Shown here in pieces: positions 1 through 11,915 of a stretch of DNA of 64,000 nucleotides (its first letter is position 1; each line of letters begins with the position of its first letter). Source of the stretch: Avena insularis (Eukaryota > Streptophyta > Magnoliopsida > Poales > Poaceae); NCBI GenBank assembly GCA_023614405.1, contig JAJUPC010000036.1, forward strand, positions 1,364,001 through 1,428,000, written 5' to 3'. Below the pieces are notes generated by a model, which had not been told where the DNA came from, made no database searches, and saw nothing but the letters and a program-made list of their open reading frames with translations. The position numbers and the translations under genes are program-made.

Positions 1-251
1 CCTTCGATGATGTGCCGCGGGTGAACGCATGACACATCGACAGCAACGTAGACCTTGTGCGCGCCGAGCTTGACGAAGAGGCCGTTGCACGGAAGAGGAC
101 GCTTGCCAAAGCAGCCAGCGTTGTCGTTGACAAAATCCAGCGCTCCAAAGCACTGAACGAGCCCGGAGACGATGCATTCGCCGGTGCCGATGAGGTTTCC
201 CGTCTGGATCTTCACCCCTGCTACGCCGCTATCCCCACGGTGGGCGCCAAC
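1..251 (-). mobile_element. Internal 5' leader and primer-binding site of a gypsy element that runs off the left edge
   Basis: Read on the minus strand, this stretch directly follows the LTR at 252-1,045. It begins with a primer-binding site at 250-233 (minus: TTGGCGCCCACCGTGGGG), a form common in grass Tat-type gypsy elements. The rest would be untranslated leader or the start of gag. A plus-strand open frame covers part of it but shows no recognisable domain and runs into the LTR, so I do not call it a gene. The remainder of the element lies to the left, outside the window. Confidence 0.65.
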
Positions 252-1045
252 TATCGTGGTGGTGTCACGGCAGATGCCATGGATAGGCTAAAGGTGGGGA
301 CTAAATGCACTAGGGGAATCCAGGGAGGGATAGTGTGGGGATTCCACACACAGAAGCTTTGTATTTGATTCACTTCCACAGATTACAAGTGCTCCTTGAG
401 CTGTACCGGAGAGAGGAGGAAGAAGGAGCTCTCTTACTCTCACCACTAGCTAGCCCTTTGGAACCAAGTAAAATCTAACCAACTAGAGATCAACCCCTTC
501 TACAGAGTCCCTAGCCCTCCTTATATAGGGCTGGCTAGGTCTCCAATTAGGGCATACGTGGAGGCATATTCCAGGGAATATGCCTCTTCCCAAAATAGTA
601 AGCCGGCCAGGTCACTTTTCCCCCGCGTCATCCATGCAGAGGCTACGTGAGCCTCTGCGGCGCCTGCGTCATCCGACATAGGCATCGTCACCTTTGTCGG
701 CCACGCCTCGGTGGTCCTGCCTTTGTCCGCTCCGCTCATGCTCTGCATACAGTGGTCACCTTTGACCAGCGAGATACCTTCCTTTCCCTACAAGCTTGAT
801 ATAACCCGGATCGTACCTAGTTGATCCGGCCACACCTATTCCTGCATATGAGTTAGATTCATCTGTCCGACATACGGCTTAAGTCGGTTGAGACCCAGTT
901 AGGTGGACATCCCCTGGTCCGGGTTACCCCGAGATTCGTCCTGCCTTGAGGTGACTCGGCCAACATTCGCTTTGACCTTGCAGTACCTCGGCTAACTCGG
1001 CCTTTATATCTTGGCGTGACCCTACCCGGGGGTATCCCCCCAACA
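252..1045 (-). repeat. LTR (5' LTR, minus orientation) of a Tat-like gypsy element
   Basis: This 794-bp segment matches the LTR at 53,992-54,808 from end to end. Both begin on the plus strand with T(A/G)TCGTGGTGGTGTCACGGC and finish with TATCCCC...AACA, so on the minus strand they start TGTTGGGG and end ...CACGA(C/T)A. A primer-binding site abuts the inner edge, which makes this the 5' LTR of an element extending leftwards. The outer edge at 1,045 lies directly against the 48-bp tandem repeat, so the element inserted into that array. The target duplication would be 1,046-1,050 (AGTGG), but its partner is outside the window. Confidence 0.8.
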
Positions 1046-1780
1046 AGTGGATCCAATGTGGTTTATGAAAAGAACACACATGAAGTGACATCTAGTGGAT
1101 CCAATGTGGTTTATGAAAAGAACACACACATGCAATGACATCTAGTGGATCCATGTGGTTTATGAAAAGAACACATATACAATGGCATCTAGTGGAACCA
1201 TGTGGTTTAGGAAAAGAACACAGACATGCAATTACATCTAGTGGATCAGTGTGGTTTATGAAAAGAACACACATGAAGTGGTATCTAGTGGATCCATGTG
1301 GTTTATGAAAGAACACACTTGCAATGACATCAGGGGATAAGTGTGGTTTATGAAAAGAACACACATGCAATGGCATCTAGTGCATCCAATGTGGTTTATG
1401 AAAATAACACACATGCACTGACATCTAGTGGATCCAATGTGGTTTATGAAAAGAACACACATGCAGTGACATCTAGTAGATCCATGTGGTTTATGAGAAG
1501 AACACCAATGCAATGACATATAGTGGATCCAATGTGGTTTATGAAAAGAACACACATGCAGTGACATCTAGTGGAACCAATTTGGTTTATGAAAAGAACA
1601 CACATGCTGTGATATCTAGTGGATCCAATGTGGTATATGAAAAGAACACACATGAAGTGACCTCTAGGGGATCCATGTGGTTTATGAAAAGAACACCAAT
1701 GCAATGACATATAGTGGATCCAATGAGGTTTGTGAAAAGAAGACACCTGAAGTGACATATAGTGGATCCATGTGGTTTAG
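1046..1780 (+). repeat. 48-bp tandem array A, segment 1
   Basis: About 15 monomers of roughly 48 bp carry the recurring core GTGGTTTATGAAAAGAACAC, then ACATGCAATGACATCTAGTG and GGATCCAAT. Some monomers lack a few bases or have GTGGTTTAGG instead of GTGGTTTATG. The array is cut by the LTR element at 1,781 and resumes at 11,916 with the same unit and orientation. Confidence 0.95.
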
Positions 1781-4700
1781 GGAAGTGACCCTACCTGGTA
1801 GGGGTCCAAGTCTCTGTGTGCTAGTCCCTGGATCGACTTGCTAGGACACATAGTTCAGGATGTAATATCACGAAACAAAGGCCATATTCATTTTACATTG
1901 GATGATCTAGAACGATACATAAACACATACAAGTTGCATAGCAGAAGGGCTAGCTCCTCATTACAAAGATCAACAGTGGAGGACTATAACTATAAGAGCT
2001 CCATCATGAGCCACTGGCAAAAACATTCTAAGTATAGACTCGTAACCCTAACATCGTACTTCACTCATCTTCAAGGTAACCTACAACATGAAAGGTTGCA
2101 TCCACGAATGGTCAATACTTTGAATGTATTGGCAAGTTCACCTGTTTGGTGGAACGTAAACCTCAACCTATAAGTATATGCATATTTGGCTAGGTGGATT
2201 TTGCTGAATTTGCGTAAAGCAATGGTTTTATCCTATCATTTTGAAATACAAAACTTTCCTTTAAAACAATAGGGGTAACATTGATTGATATCAATGAACC
2301 CGAAAATTTTACTTTTAAAATGGTACCACTGGTTGATAGCAGTGAACCGGGGTACCATTGGTTGACAACAATGAACCCAAAACTCTTGTTTTGAAAATTG
2401 CCCTTCTTCACCCACAAATTTTAATTTAAGGAAATTGGAATGATGAGATTTCTTGAACTGCTTCAATGTCTAGTTGCTCAAAGTCGTCTGTAACGAAGGA
2501 CATGGCTAAGTACTTAGATTTAACACTCTCGAGAGGTTTGTACACTTTACCCGAAAGACCCAGTCAACCCCCGCACACAATACCACCCAGATGTGGCACG
2601 GCCGGGAGAAAACTAAGACGAGACCTTTTAGAAGTAGTCCCTCAACCACGACGGACTCGTTACACCTACAAAATTCTACCACCCTCTATCACACCAGGTT
2701 GAGTTCTCACAACTTAGTTAGTTAAGACAGAGCACATTTGACAAGTGGTTGTACATGGAAGCTCATAGACAAGAATGCTGCCAAATCTCTTTAAGCCTGG
2801 GTGCTTTCCGCGTGTGCACATACGACAGGAGTCAGTCGTTGACAGGGATGATTTCCTGATTGGCACTCGACTAAAAAATATCAATCCCATTCACCTAGGT
2901 GCTTCATTAAGTTATGTTGTTTTCATTACACAAAATAATATCCTTTCAACATCACATAACTTAGTATGAGTCCACCCACGAAATCTATAGCATGGCTAAG
3001 CATTCAACTCCTACGTTGTTTTCTACTCATTAATCAAGATACATATGGCTATCCTATCTGGGTTGCATAGGATAGCATAAATACTAGATAGTCCTACATA
3101 TGCAATCTTTGAAAACATCTAAGTTCTTAAGAAAATAGTAGGACATTTATGAAGTGAACTTGCCTCTTGTTGAAGTTGTCGGAAATACTCTCTTCACAAA
3201 TCAACGTTTACTCTCCGGTTAATCTACACGATTCACAAATAGTGCAATGAATAAACAAACAAGGCAGACACACAAATTCAATGCAATACAATGAAATCAA
3301 TCAAAGCATGCTTAAGGATTTGGTTTAGGTTGCACATGTTTTGCTAAACCAATACTTGGTTCTCAAAATACTTTGCTAGTCCTAGTGCTTACAGTGGCAC
3401 TAGGTTATGTGCCTCTAATATGTTATATTTGAAAAACATTGGTTCATTTAGCCATGTTGGATAAATGAACCTTTCTGGACAATTTTGTAAAAAAGGGTTT
3501 CGTTCTAAAACTATTTTCTTAATTTAGTAGTGTCCAAAATAGCATTTGAAGGAGGTAAGGCTTCATATTTTAATAACATTGTTGTAAACCTACAAAATAA
3601 TTTTACTCTCTTGTCCTAATGTATAGGGGATTAAATATGAGCATTTTACCAAACGATTCATTCAAAAATATTTTTTAGAGTTAAAGTTATGCCTAAAATG
3701 GCTAAATAGCATTTCTGAAATATTGTTCAAGTTAAAATGTTCAAATTTGAAAAACAAATAGTGGAATACTGTTTTACTATTTACCAAGATTCTGGAAAGG
3801 TATTATTTGCAATTTTTTGATATACAGAATATTTACTATAAATTAATTACCCTATAATAGAGTTTAAATATTTAAAATAGTTTTCTTCACAAAAAATCCA
3901 ATTTTATTTCATAGATATGTTGTTCACATTTTTATGAATCCATGGATATATTATTTGCTAAATTTAGATTAGCATATCAATTTCTATGAATTTTGCAATT
4001 TGTTGTATTTTTCTGTCTATTTCTAAATCTAAAAAGAATTAGCAGAAAAAGGAGAAACACGTCGCCGCTTGCTATTGGCCGGTACCCTTTGGAGCTAACA
4101 CAAACCGTCGGATCAACATAACAAGGATGGCCCAGATCTGAGCGAGGCGCGACTCGGCTCGAGCCTAGGCTCGGATACGGCTCGCTGCTGGGCTCGGCTC
4201 CGTCGGATCTGGTGCGTTGTCGCACGATCGGACGACTGAGAGGGATGGTCAGAAGCTTACCTAGCTGTTGCGTCATCGGAAACAGAGAAGATTGTGGCGG
4301 GCGGCTTGAACATGGTCAGAGATGGGGCTGCGGCGGTCCTCTGAGACCGTGGAGAGCTCCACGAGGAGCGGAGCTTCTAGGGGAGGTCGAGGTGCGGCTG
4401 GAGCGGTGGCGGACGGTGGCATCATGGAGGGGGTCTCCCGGGCTACGGAAAAAAAGATCAGATGGGTGAGGGAGTGCGGCAGAACTAGGGGGAGGGAAAG
4501 GACCAAGAAATGGTGGCGCTAGCTCACTAGGTCGTCGGCGGAGACGAGAAACTGCGGCGGTGACCGCGGGCTCCGGCGAGGAATCTCAGCAGCCTAGGGG
4601 TGTAGTCGAGAGACAGAAATGGGGTAAATGGAGAGGGGGCCAGGGGATTTATAGGGGCGGCTCTATGGGAGTGGGGGAGCTCGGGAGGAGTGGGGCAAGT

Positions 4701-5617
4701 GGGACGTTGCTGCGAGGTCGTGTGCGTCGGGAGGTTGGGGACGACCGGGTTGGGTCCACATGTAAGTGAGGGTAGGAGAGGGAGTTGGGTCAGCGACTGG
4801 GCCTCTATGCGATGTGCGGCGGCAGATAGTGTAGAGGGGGAGAGATCCCGTGTGGGCTGGCTGGCCGGGTCTGGGTCGGCCCAGTTGGCAAGCTGGCCCC
4901 TTATATATTTTTTATGTTTAATCCTTTTCTTTTTCTGTTCTACATTTTATTTTGTAACTTTAGTTTTATAAATCCGATTTGAGTAATTTCAATTTCTATA
5001 ATTTTGTGAAATCAAACCACACCTCATATGTTCTACCAAAATAAATTTTTATTCCACAGAAAAATAACCATAAAGCCATCATGCATTTAATTCCATATGG
5101 CTATTGTGGAGATTTGTAAGAATTGGAGTTTTGAAATGCTAATTTTATTTTAAATAAAAACATTATTAAATTTAATAAATATGGTTTTATCAATATAAGT
5201 TTTGTAGATTCCCCTTAGTAAAATCATATGGCAATAAAGGCCACTAAAATAGTTTTCATGAAATGTTTTATTTGTTTCTTTTTAGACACAATAGTGTTTT
5301 TCAAAAATGAGAATAGGATTAATATTTCATTTACCCAAATAACCTTTTTATAAAACACTTTTTGTTAACCCATGGCCATTATGACTTTATGGTAATTTCT
5401 TCAAAATCCAAATATGATTTTGTGTTTGGCTCAAAACAAAACATTTATCAAATATGGGAAACAAACATTAAAACTAGGATTGTTTTATTTTCATAAACTT
5501 CGAGAAGTTTCTTTTCATTTGAAAATTCCAATAGGGGGAAAGAAAAAAATTAGCCACTATTTTAAATAGTTTTATTTTTTTAACATTCCAAAATTTTAAA
5601 TGTTTTGGGATGTTACA
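1781..5617 (-). repeat. 3' LTR of the long-LTR element
   Basis: This is 3,837 bp and collinear with 8,034-11,915. On the minus strand it begins TGTAACATCCCAAAAC. The outer terminus has lost its canonical CA (plus strand GGAAGTGACC against TGAAGTGACC in the other LTR). A GC-rich block at 4,060-4,880 is embedded in AT-rich sequence in both LTRs. The many plus-strand open frames in the GC-rich block are compositional and show no domain. Confidence 0.92.
4647..4654 (-). promoter_or_regulatory. Candidate TATA box in the 3' LTR
   Basis: The minus strand reads CTATAAAT within GCCCCTATAAATCCCC, just upstream of the GC-rich, purine/pyrimidine-biased block. The other LTR carries CTATAAAG at the corresponding position (10,943-10,936). 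A TATA box conserved in both LTRs fits a U3/R promoter on the minus strand. The transcription start itself is not determined. Confidence 0.55.
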
Positions 5618-5632
5618 GACTACCACCCTTAA
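5618..5632 (-). other. Polypurine tract of the long-LTR element
   Basis: On the minus strand, AAGGGTGGTAGTC immediately precedes the LTR start TGTAACATCCC. It is purine-rich, as expected of the second-strand primer. A similar block recurs at about 5,697-5,710. Confidence 0.6.
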
Positions 5633-6193
5633 AAGGAATCTCATCCCGAGATTCAGAAAAGCTAGAAAGATAGGGTTTGGAAAATCATTTGGGTGCTACC
5701 ACCCTTAAAAGGAAGTCAAGTAGGTTGGTTTTTTTTGATATTTCACTTTGAGTTTTTATGATTTTTTTTATTCTCACATCACTATGTACTGCCCTTTTTA
5801 GGAGGGTTTAGGCATGGGCAGGTATTGGCCAACGGGTCCAAGGAAGGGCTACTACCCAAAAGTCTAGAATGGTCACGAAAATCACGAACACCACAATTCA
5901 CATTAAACACCATAATCCAACATTCATAACAAGCATAACAATGTCACATTCATAAGACACATAACAATCGAACATCCATCATGAAGCAAATGGTTCAATA
6001 CAAACAAACAAGCCAAAACATTAAAGGTTCTCAGAACAAAAAGCAACCTATCTAACGATGACATATCTTACAAGCAGATATGGTCGATAAACTAACACGA
6101 TAATGATGATCTAACAGTGCGGCTCGATGTTGGTGATCCAACCTAAGCACGGGGCCTAAGGCGCTTCTTGTACTCAACGCTCCTCTCAAGCTT

Positions 6194-6975
6194 CTACAGC
6201 ATTAGTGCCTCCTTGCTTGAGATATGTGGCCGTATCCCAATAGGCTCTATCTTCGTGTCCTCATCAGGCTCTTCCTTCTTGGATTTCTTCATCATTTGAT
6301 CTATCGGAGTGGCAGAAGCTCCTAGTATGGCTTGAAGGATCTCCTGCATCTGCTTCTTCAGTGTTGCATTCTCCTTGAGCAACTCATCAACATGTTGTCC
6401 TGCATTTAGTGATATAGTCTCTAGGGTGTTGATGTAGGCATGCTGCCGATCCATAGTGTTCTTCATCTACTGCATAGTGGCCTAGGCATCATCATTCTTC
6501 CCCATCTCGTACTGAATCATGTCCTCCATGTTGGCAGTAAGGCCTTCCATCTCCATCAACTGAAAGGCACATGGGGTCATCTTCTCTTTCCCATTGGTGT
6601 ACCAAATGGGAGTACCATGAATAGTGCACCTTCTAAACTGGCGGAAGGAGTCATTCAGCAGAACAGACCTGAACATGAAGCAGAGGTGGGACATGGCATC
6701 ATGCATGGCTATCTCAAGTCCACCTTCCCAGTCATTGCACTTCTGGACATACACTATGTCTTGGGTCATTGGGGCGATGAGTGGCTCGCGGATCCTGGTC
6801 TCAATCTCAAAGCGTGTAAGTTCGGGCTCCTTGGACACCTGCTTGCCCCTAAACTCTGGGCGAGGCAACGATAGACTATCAGTTAGATTGGCCAGGGTGA
6901 GGCTAAAGTGGTGGTCTCTAGCTTCTTCGGCGGTGAAGGAAAGCGTGTACTCGTCTGCCGTCTATCATTTTGAAA
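6194..6975 (-). pseudogene. Internal ORF B of the long-LTR element, unknown function, interrupted
   Basis: Two minus-strand frames (6,868-6,482 and 6,466-6,194) read as one protein broken by a stop codon. Open sequence continues upstream to about 6,975 (TAEEARDHHFSLTLANL). The first part contains AMHDAMSHLCFMFRSVLL, followed by a short 'RQFRRCTIHGTPIWY' stretch. The second part is a predicted coiled coil (ETISLNAGQHVDELLKENAT) with an acidic, lysine-rich tail (KKSKKEEPDEDTK). No CCHC zinc knuckle, protease or reverse transcriptase motif is visible. A Gag-like packaging or structural role is possible for a non-autonomous element but rests only on position. The break and the lack of a clear start mark it as decayed. 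Confidence 0.5.
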
Positions 6976-7365
6976 ATTGAGAAGAGTGTGAGAACATTTG
7001 ACAATGATAGAATTATGAGAAGTAAAATGTACTGAAAAGAATTTAGATTAGTACATCAGAATTAAAATATGTGTTCCCAAATTCTCTATGCGTCCTGGTT
7101 TCTAACCGGCTAACAAGATAAACACTCATCCATGAGATAAAACATAGCAAACAAAGTACAATCCACTCATAAATTCAGACCTGACCAATTCAATTATCAA
7201 ACAACAAGGTACATCACAACAAAGCAAACAAACAACTAAAATATTCCATACCCCAAAGGTGGATATGATTGATAAAATAACACGGTAGACATGGACTAAA
7301 CAAAAATGCTATGGTGGTGGTCACACTATAGGGTGCATCCAGAGGAGTTCCATCTTCCTTCACAT

Positions 7366-7858
7366 TTAGGGATTCATGGACACAATAAGAGCATCCTTGG
7401 TGGCAATCACTTTGTCTTGGTCGCATAGCTCCAATACCAGATCAATGATATCCTTCCTAAGCTTCTTGTCTTCTTTCTCTCGCTCATGGTTCTTCTTCTA
7501 TTCTTCCTTGAGGTCCTCTTGGGTGTTGTGCAGCCTCCACTTGAGTATTTCTCCAATATCATCAATGGCACTCCATGCTACGCTTCTTGTTGAGTCTAAG
7601 AATGATGATGGAGCTCGGAGTTGGTGAACATCCAATGTCCCATCTTCTTGTGGTCATCATCATTGTTCTTGTACAGATGGAGTTGCACCCACCAATACTC
7701 TTGTCCTTCATCCATCACAGGAAAACCCTTGTACACCGCTTTACCTTCGAGTCCCATGATATTCATGATAGCCTTCAGTGCTCTGGGAAATCAGTCTCAC
7801 ACTCTAGTGTCATGGTCATAAGCGATCCCTTCTTGATGGATTCATTGATGGTGGCCAT
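7366..7858 (-). pseudogene. Internal ORF A of the long-LTR element, unknown function, frameshifted
   Basis: This would be the first coding segment after the primer-binding site. An ATG at 7,858 opens MATINESIKKGSLMTMTLEC and stops after 27 codons at 7,775. Recognisable protein-like sequence continues in other frames (GFPVMDEGQEYWWVQLHLYK, then a charged heptad-like stretch rich in Lys and Glu) down to a stop at 7,366. At least one frameshift and one internal stop (a TAG before KKNHEREKEDKK) disable it. No catalytic motif is seen. Together with ORF B it may be the remains of a structural protein; the identity is unknown. Confidence 0.45.
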
Positions 7859-8019
7859 CTAAAATTTAGAAATCGAGAAAAATGGTTAGGAAGAGTAATA
7901 CGAGAATAAGGAAGTTGCAAAAATACAGGATTTTGAATGAACAAAATATTTTCACTTGCCTAGGGTCTTTCCTAGTTGCTAAACCAGTTCTAGGGTCACA
8001 AACCTACAGTCGACACAAT

Positions 8020-8031
8020 GCTATGATACCA
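8020..8031 (-). other. Primer-binding site of the long-LTR element
   Basis: The minus strand reads TGGTATCATAGC two bases inside the 5' LTR end (...CACTTCA GA). It differs by one base from TGGTATCAGAGC, the usual plant initiator-methionine tRNA site. It fixes the orientation of the element as minus. Confidence 0.8.
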
Positions 8032-8033
8032 TC

Positions 8034-11000
8034 TGAAGTGACCCGACCCGGTAGGGGTCCAAGTCTCTGTGCTATTTAGTGCTAGTCCCTGGATCGACTC
8101 GCTAGCACACACATTTTAGGAAGTAATATTACGAAAAAAGGACATATTCATATTACATCGGATGATCTAGAACTTTACATAAACACATACAAGTTGCATA
8201 GCAGAAGGGCTAGCTCCTCATTACAAAGATCAACAACGGAAGCCTATAACTATAAGAGCTCCATCATGAGCCACAAGAGAAAACATGTTGAGTATAGACT
8301 CGTAACCCTAACATCGTACCTCACTCATCTTCAAGGTAACCTGCAACATGAAAGGTTGTAGCCACGAATGGTCAATACTTTGAATGTATTGGCAAGTTCA
8401 CCTATTTGGTGGAACATAAATCTCAACCTATAAGTATATGCATATTTGGCTAGGTGGAGTTTTGGCTGAATTTGCGTAAAGCAATGGTTTTATCCTATCA
8501 TTTTGAAATACAAAACTTTCTTTTAAAACAATAGGGTTAACATTAATTGATATCAATGAACCCAAAACTTTTTCTATAAAATGGTACCACTAGTTGATAG
8601 CAGTGAACCGGGGTACCATTGGTTGACAGGAATGAACCCAAAACTTTTGTTTCGAAAATTTCCCTTCTTCACCCACAAATTTTAATTTAAGGAAATTGGA
8701 ATTATTAGATTTCTTGAACTGCTTCAAATTCTGGTCGCTCAAAGTCGTCTATAACCAGGGACATAGCTAAGTACTTAGATTAAACACTCTCGAGAGGTTT
8801 GTACACTTTGCCCACAAGATCCAATCAACCCCCGCACACAATACCACCCAAATATGGCATTGCTAGGAGAAAACCGAGACGACACCTTTCAGAAGTAGTC
8901 CCTCAACCACGATGGACTCGTTACACCTACAAAATTCTACCACTCTCTATCACGCCGGGTTGAGTTCTCACAACTTAGTTAGTCAAGACAGAGCCTATTT
9001 GACAAGTGGTTGTACATGGAAGCTCATAGACAAGAACGTTGCAAAATCTCTTTAAGCCTGGGTGCTTTCCGTGTGTCCACATAAGATAGGACTCAACCAT
9101 TGACAGCACTCCACAACAAAATATCAATCCCATTCACCCAGGTGGTTCATTAAGTTATGTTGTTTTCATTACACAAAATAATGTCCTTTCAACATCACAT
9201 AACTTAGTATGAATCCACCCACAGAATCTATAGCATGGCTAAGCATTCAACTCCTATGTTGTTTTGTACTCATTAATCAAGATACATATGGCTATCCTAT
9301 ATGGGTTGCATAGGTTAGCATAAATACTAGATAGACCTACATATACAATCTTTGAAAACATCTAAGTGCTTAAGAAAATAGTAGGACATTTATGAAGTGA
9401 ACTTGCCTCTTGTTGAAGTTGCGGAAATACTCTCTTCACAAATCAGCGTTTACTCTTCGGTCAATCTACATGATTCACAAACTGTGCAACGAATAAACAA
9501 ACCAAGCAGACACACCAATTCAATGCAATACAATGAAATCAATCAAAGCATGCTAAACGGTTTGGTTTAGGTTGCATAGTTTTGCTAAACCAATACTTGG
9601 TTCTCAAAATACTTTACTAGTCCTAGTGCTTATAGTGGCACTAGGTCATGTGCCTGTAATATGTTATATTAAAACAAATGTTTCATTTATCCATGTTGGA
9701 TAAATGAACCTTTCTGGACAATTTTGTAAAAAGGGTTTCGTTCTAAAACTATTTTCTTAATTTAGTAATGTCCAAAATAGCATTTAAAGGAGGTAAGGCT
9801 TCATATTTTAATAACATTGTTGTAAACCTACAAAATATTTTTACTCTGTGTTCTTAATGTATAGGGGATTAAAATATGAGCATTTTACCAAAAGACTCAT
9901 TCAAAAATACTCTTTAGAGTTAAAGTTATGCCTAAAATGGCTAAATGGCATTTCTGAAATATTGTTCAAGTTAAAATGTTCAAATTTGAAAAATAACAGT
10001 GGGGTACTATTTTACTATTTACCAGGGTTCCAGAAAGGTATTATTTACAATTTTTGGATATACAGAATATTTACTATAATTTAGTTATCCTATAATAGAG
10101 TTTAAATATTTTAAATAATTTTGTTCACAAAAAATCCGATTTTATTTCATAAATATGTTGTTCACATTTTTCTAAATCCATGGATATATTATTTGCTAAA
10201 TTTGGATTAGCAGATCAATTTCTATGAATTTTGCAATTTGGGGTGTTTTTCTATCTATTTCTAAATCTAAAAAGAATTAGCAGAAAAAAGGAGAAACACG
10301 TGGCCGCTTCCTATTGGCCGGTACCCTTTCGGCACTAGAGCTAACACCAACCGTCGGATCAACATAACAAGGATGGCCTAGATCTGAGCAAGGCGCGGCT
10401 CGGCTCGAGCCTAGGCTCGGATATGGGTCGCTACTGGGCTCGGCTCCAGCGGATCTGGTGCATTGTCGTACGATCGGACGGCTGAGAGGGATGGGAAGAA
10501 GCTCACCTAGCTGCTGCGTCGCTGGAGACAGACAAGATGGCAGCGGGCATCTCGGACGTGGCCGGAGATAGGGCTGCGGCGGTCCTGTGAGACCGTGGAG
10601 AGCTCTACAAGGAGCGGAGCTTCTAGGGGAGGTCGAAGTCAGCGGTGGTGCGATGCCTCGCTTCCTGGAGTGGCGTCGAGGCGCGGATGGAGCAGCGGCG
10701 GATGGTGGCATCATGGAGGGGGTCTCCCGGGCTATGGAAAAAAAGATCAGATGGGTGAGGGAGTGTGGCAGAACTAGTGGGAGGGAAGGACCAAGAAATG
10801 GCGGTGCTAGCTCACTGGGTCGTCGGCGGAGACGAGAAACGGTGGCAGTGACCACGGGCTCTAGCGAGGAATGTCGGCAGCCTGGGGGCGTGATTGAGAG
10901 AGAGAAGTGGGGGAAAATGGAGAGGGGGCTAGGGGCTTTATAGGGGCAGCTCTATGGGAGTGGGGGAGCTCGGGATGAGTGGGGCGAGTGGGACACTACG

Positions 11001-11915
11001 GCGAGGTCGTGGCCAGGGCATGCACGTCGGGAGGTTGGGGACGACCGGGTTGGGTCCGCGTGTAAGTGAGAGTGGGAGAGGGAGTTGGGCCGGCGGCTGG
11101 GCCTCTACGCGCTGCGTGGCGGCGGACAGTGTAGTGGGGGAGAGATCCCGGGTGGGCTGGCTGGCTGGGTCCGGGTCGGCCCAGTTGGCTAGCTGGTCCC
11201 TTATATTTTTTTTATGTTTAATCCATTACTTTTTTTTGTTTTCCATTTTCTTTTGTAACTTTAGTTTTATAAATCATATTTGAGTAATTTCAATTTCTAT
11301 AATTTTGTGAAATCAAACAAACACCTCATATATTCTCCCAAAATAATTTTTTATTCCACAGAAAAATAACCATAAAGCCATTATGCATTTAATGCCATAT
11401 GGCTATTATGGAGATTTCTAAGAATTGGAGTTTTGAAATGCTATTTTTCTTTTAAATAAAAACATTATTAAATTTAATAAATATGGTTTTATCAATATAA
11501 GTTTAGTAGATTCCCCTTAGTAAAATCATATGGAAATAAAGTCCACTAAAATAGTTTTCATGAAATGTTTTATTTATTTGTTTTTAGACACAATAGTGTT
11601 TTTCAAAAAGGAGAATAGGATTAATATTTCATTAACCCAGATAACCTTTTTATAAAACACTTTTTTTTAACCCATGGCCATTATGAGTTTATGGTAATTT
11701 CTTCAAAATCCAAATATGATTTTGCGTTTGGCTCAAAACAAAACATTTATCAAATATGGGAAACAAACATTAAAACTAGGATTGTTTTATTTTCATAAAC
11801 TTCGAGAAGTTTCTTTTCTTTTGAAAATTCCAATAGGGGGAAAGAAAAATTTTACCTACTATTTTAAATAGTTTTTTTTAACATTCCAAAATTAGAAAAG
11901 TTTTGGCATGTTTCA
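8034..11915 (-). repeat. 5' LTR of the long-LTR element
   Basis: This is 3,882 bp and collinear with the 3' LTR, with scattered substitutions and small indels. A candidate TATA box CTATAAAG lies at 10,943-10,936 on the minus strand. The outer terminus reads TGTTTCA on the plus strand (TGTTACA in the other copy) and is followed by the target duplication TTTAG. The visible divergence between the LTRs points to an insertion that is not recent. Confidence 0.92.

Larger units (their letters stand above)
1781..11915 (-). mobile_element. Complete non-autonomous LTR retrotransposon with very long LTRs (LARD-like)
   Basis: The element is 10,135 bp with two LTRs (1,781-5,617 and 8,034-11,915) around a 2,416-bp internal region. 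It is flanked by a 5-bp target duplication TTTAG (1,776-1,780 and 11,916-11,920). Removing it rejoins the 48-bp repeat GTGG-TTTAG-GAAAAGAACAC exactly. Minus-strand orientation follows from a primer-binding site TGGTATCATAGC (8,031-8,020), which resembles the initiator-Met tRNA type, and from a purine-rich tract before TGTAACATCCC at 5,617. No protease, reverse transcriptase, RNase H or integrase is encoded, so it must depend on enzymes from elsewhere. The layout matches the large retrotransposon derivatives described in Triticeae; I do not assign a family name. Confidence 0.92.

Noticed and set aside
57..368. Plus-strand 103-codon frame at the left edge
   Set aside because: It crosses from the element leader and primer-binding site into the LTR and has no domain; the coding strand of this element is minus.
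1838..2173. 111-codon plus-strand frame in the 3' LTR
   Set aside because: The matching segment of the 5' LTR (from about 8,090) is interrupted by indels, and the frame is antisense to the element.
4212..4971. Several Arg/Gly-rich frames in the LTR and their counterparts at 10,277-11,283
   Set aside because: Open because of GC-rich composition; frames are not conserved between the two LTRs and carry no motif.
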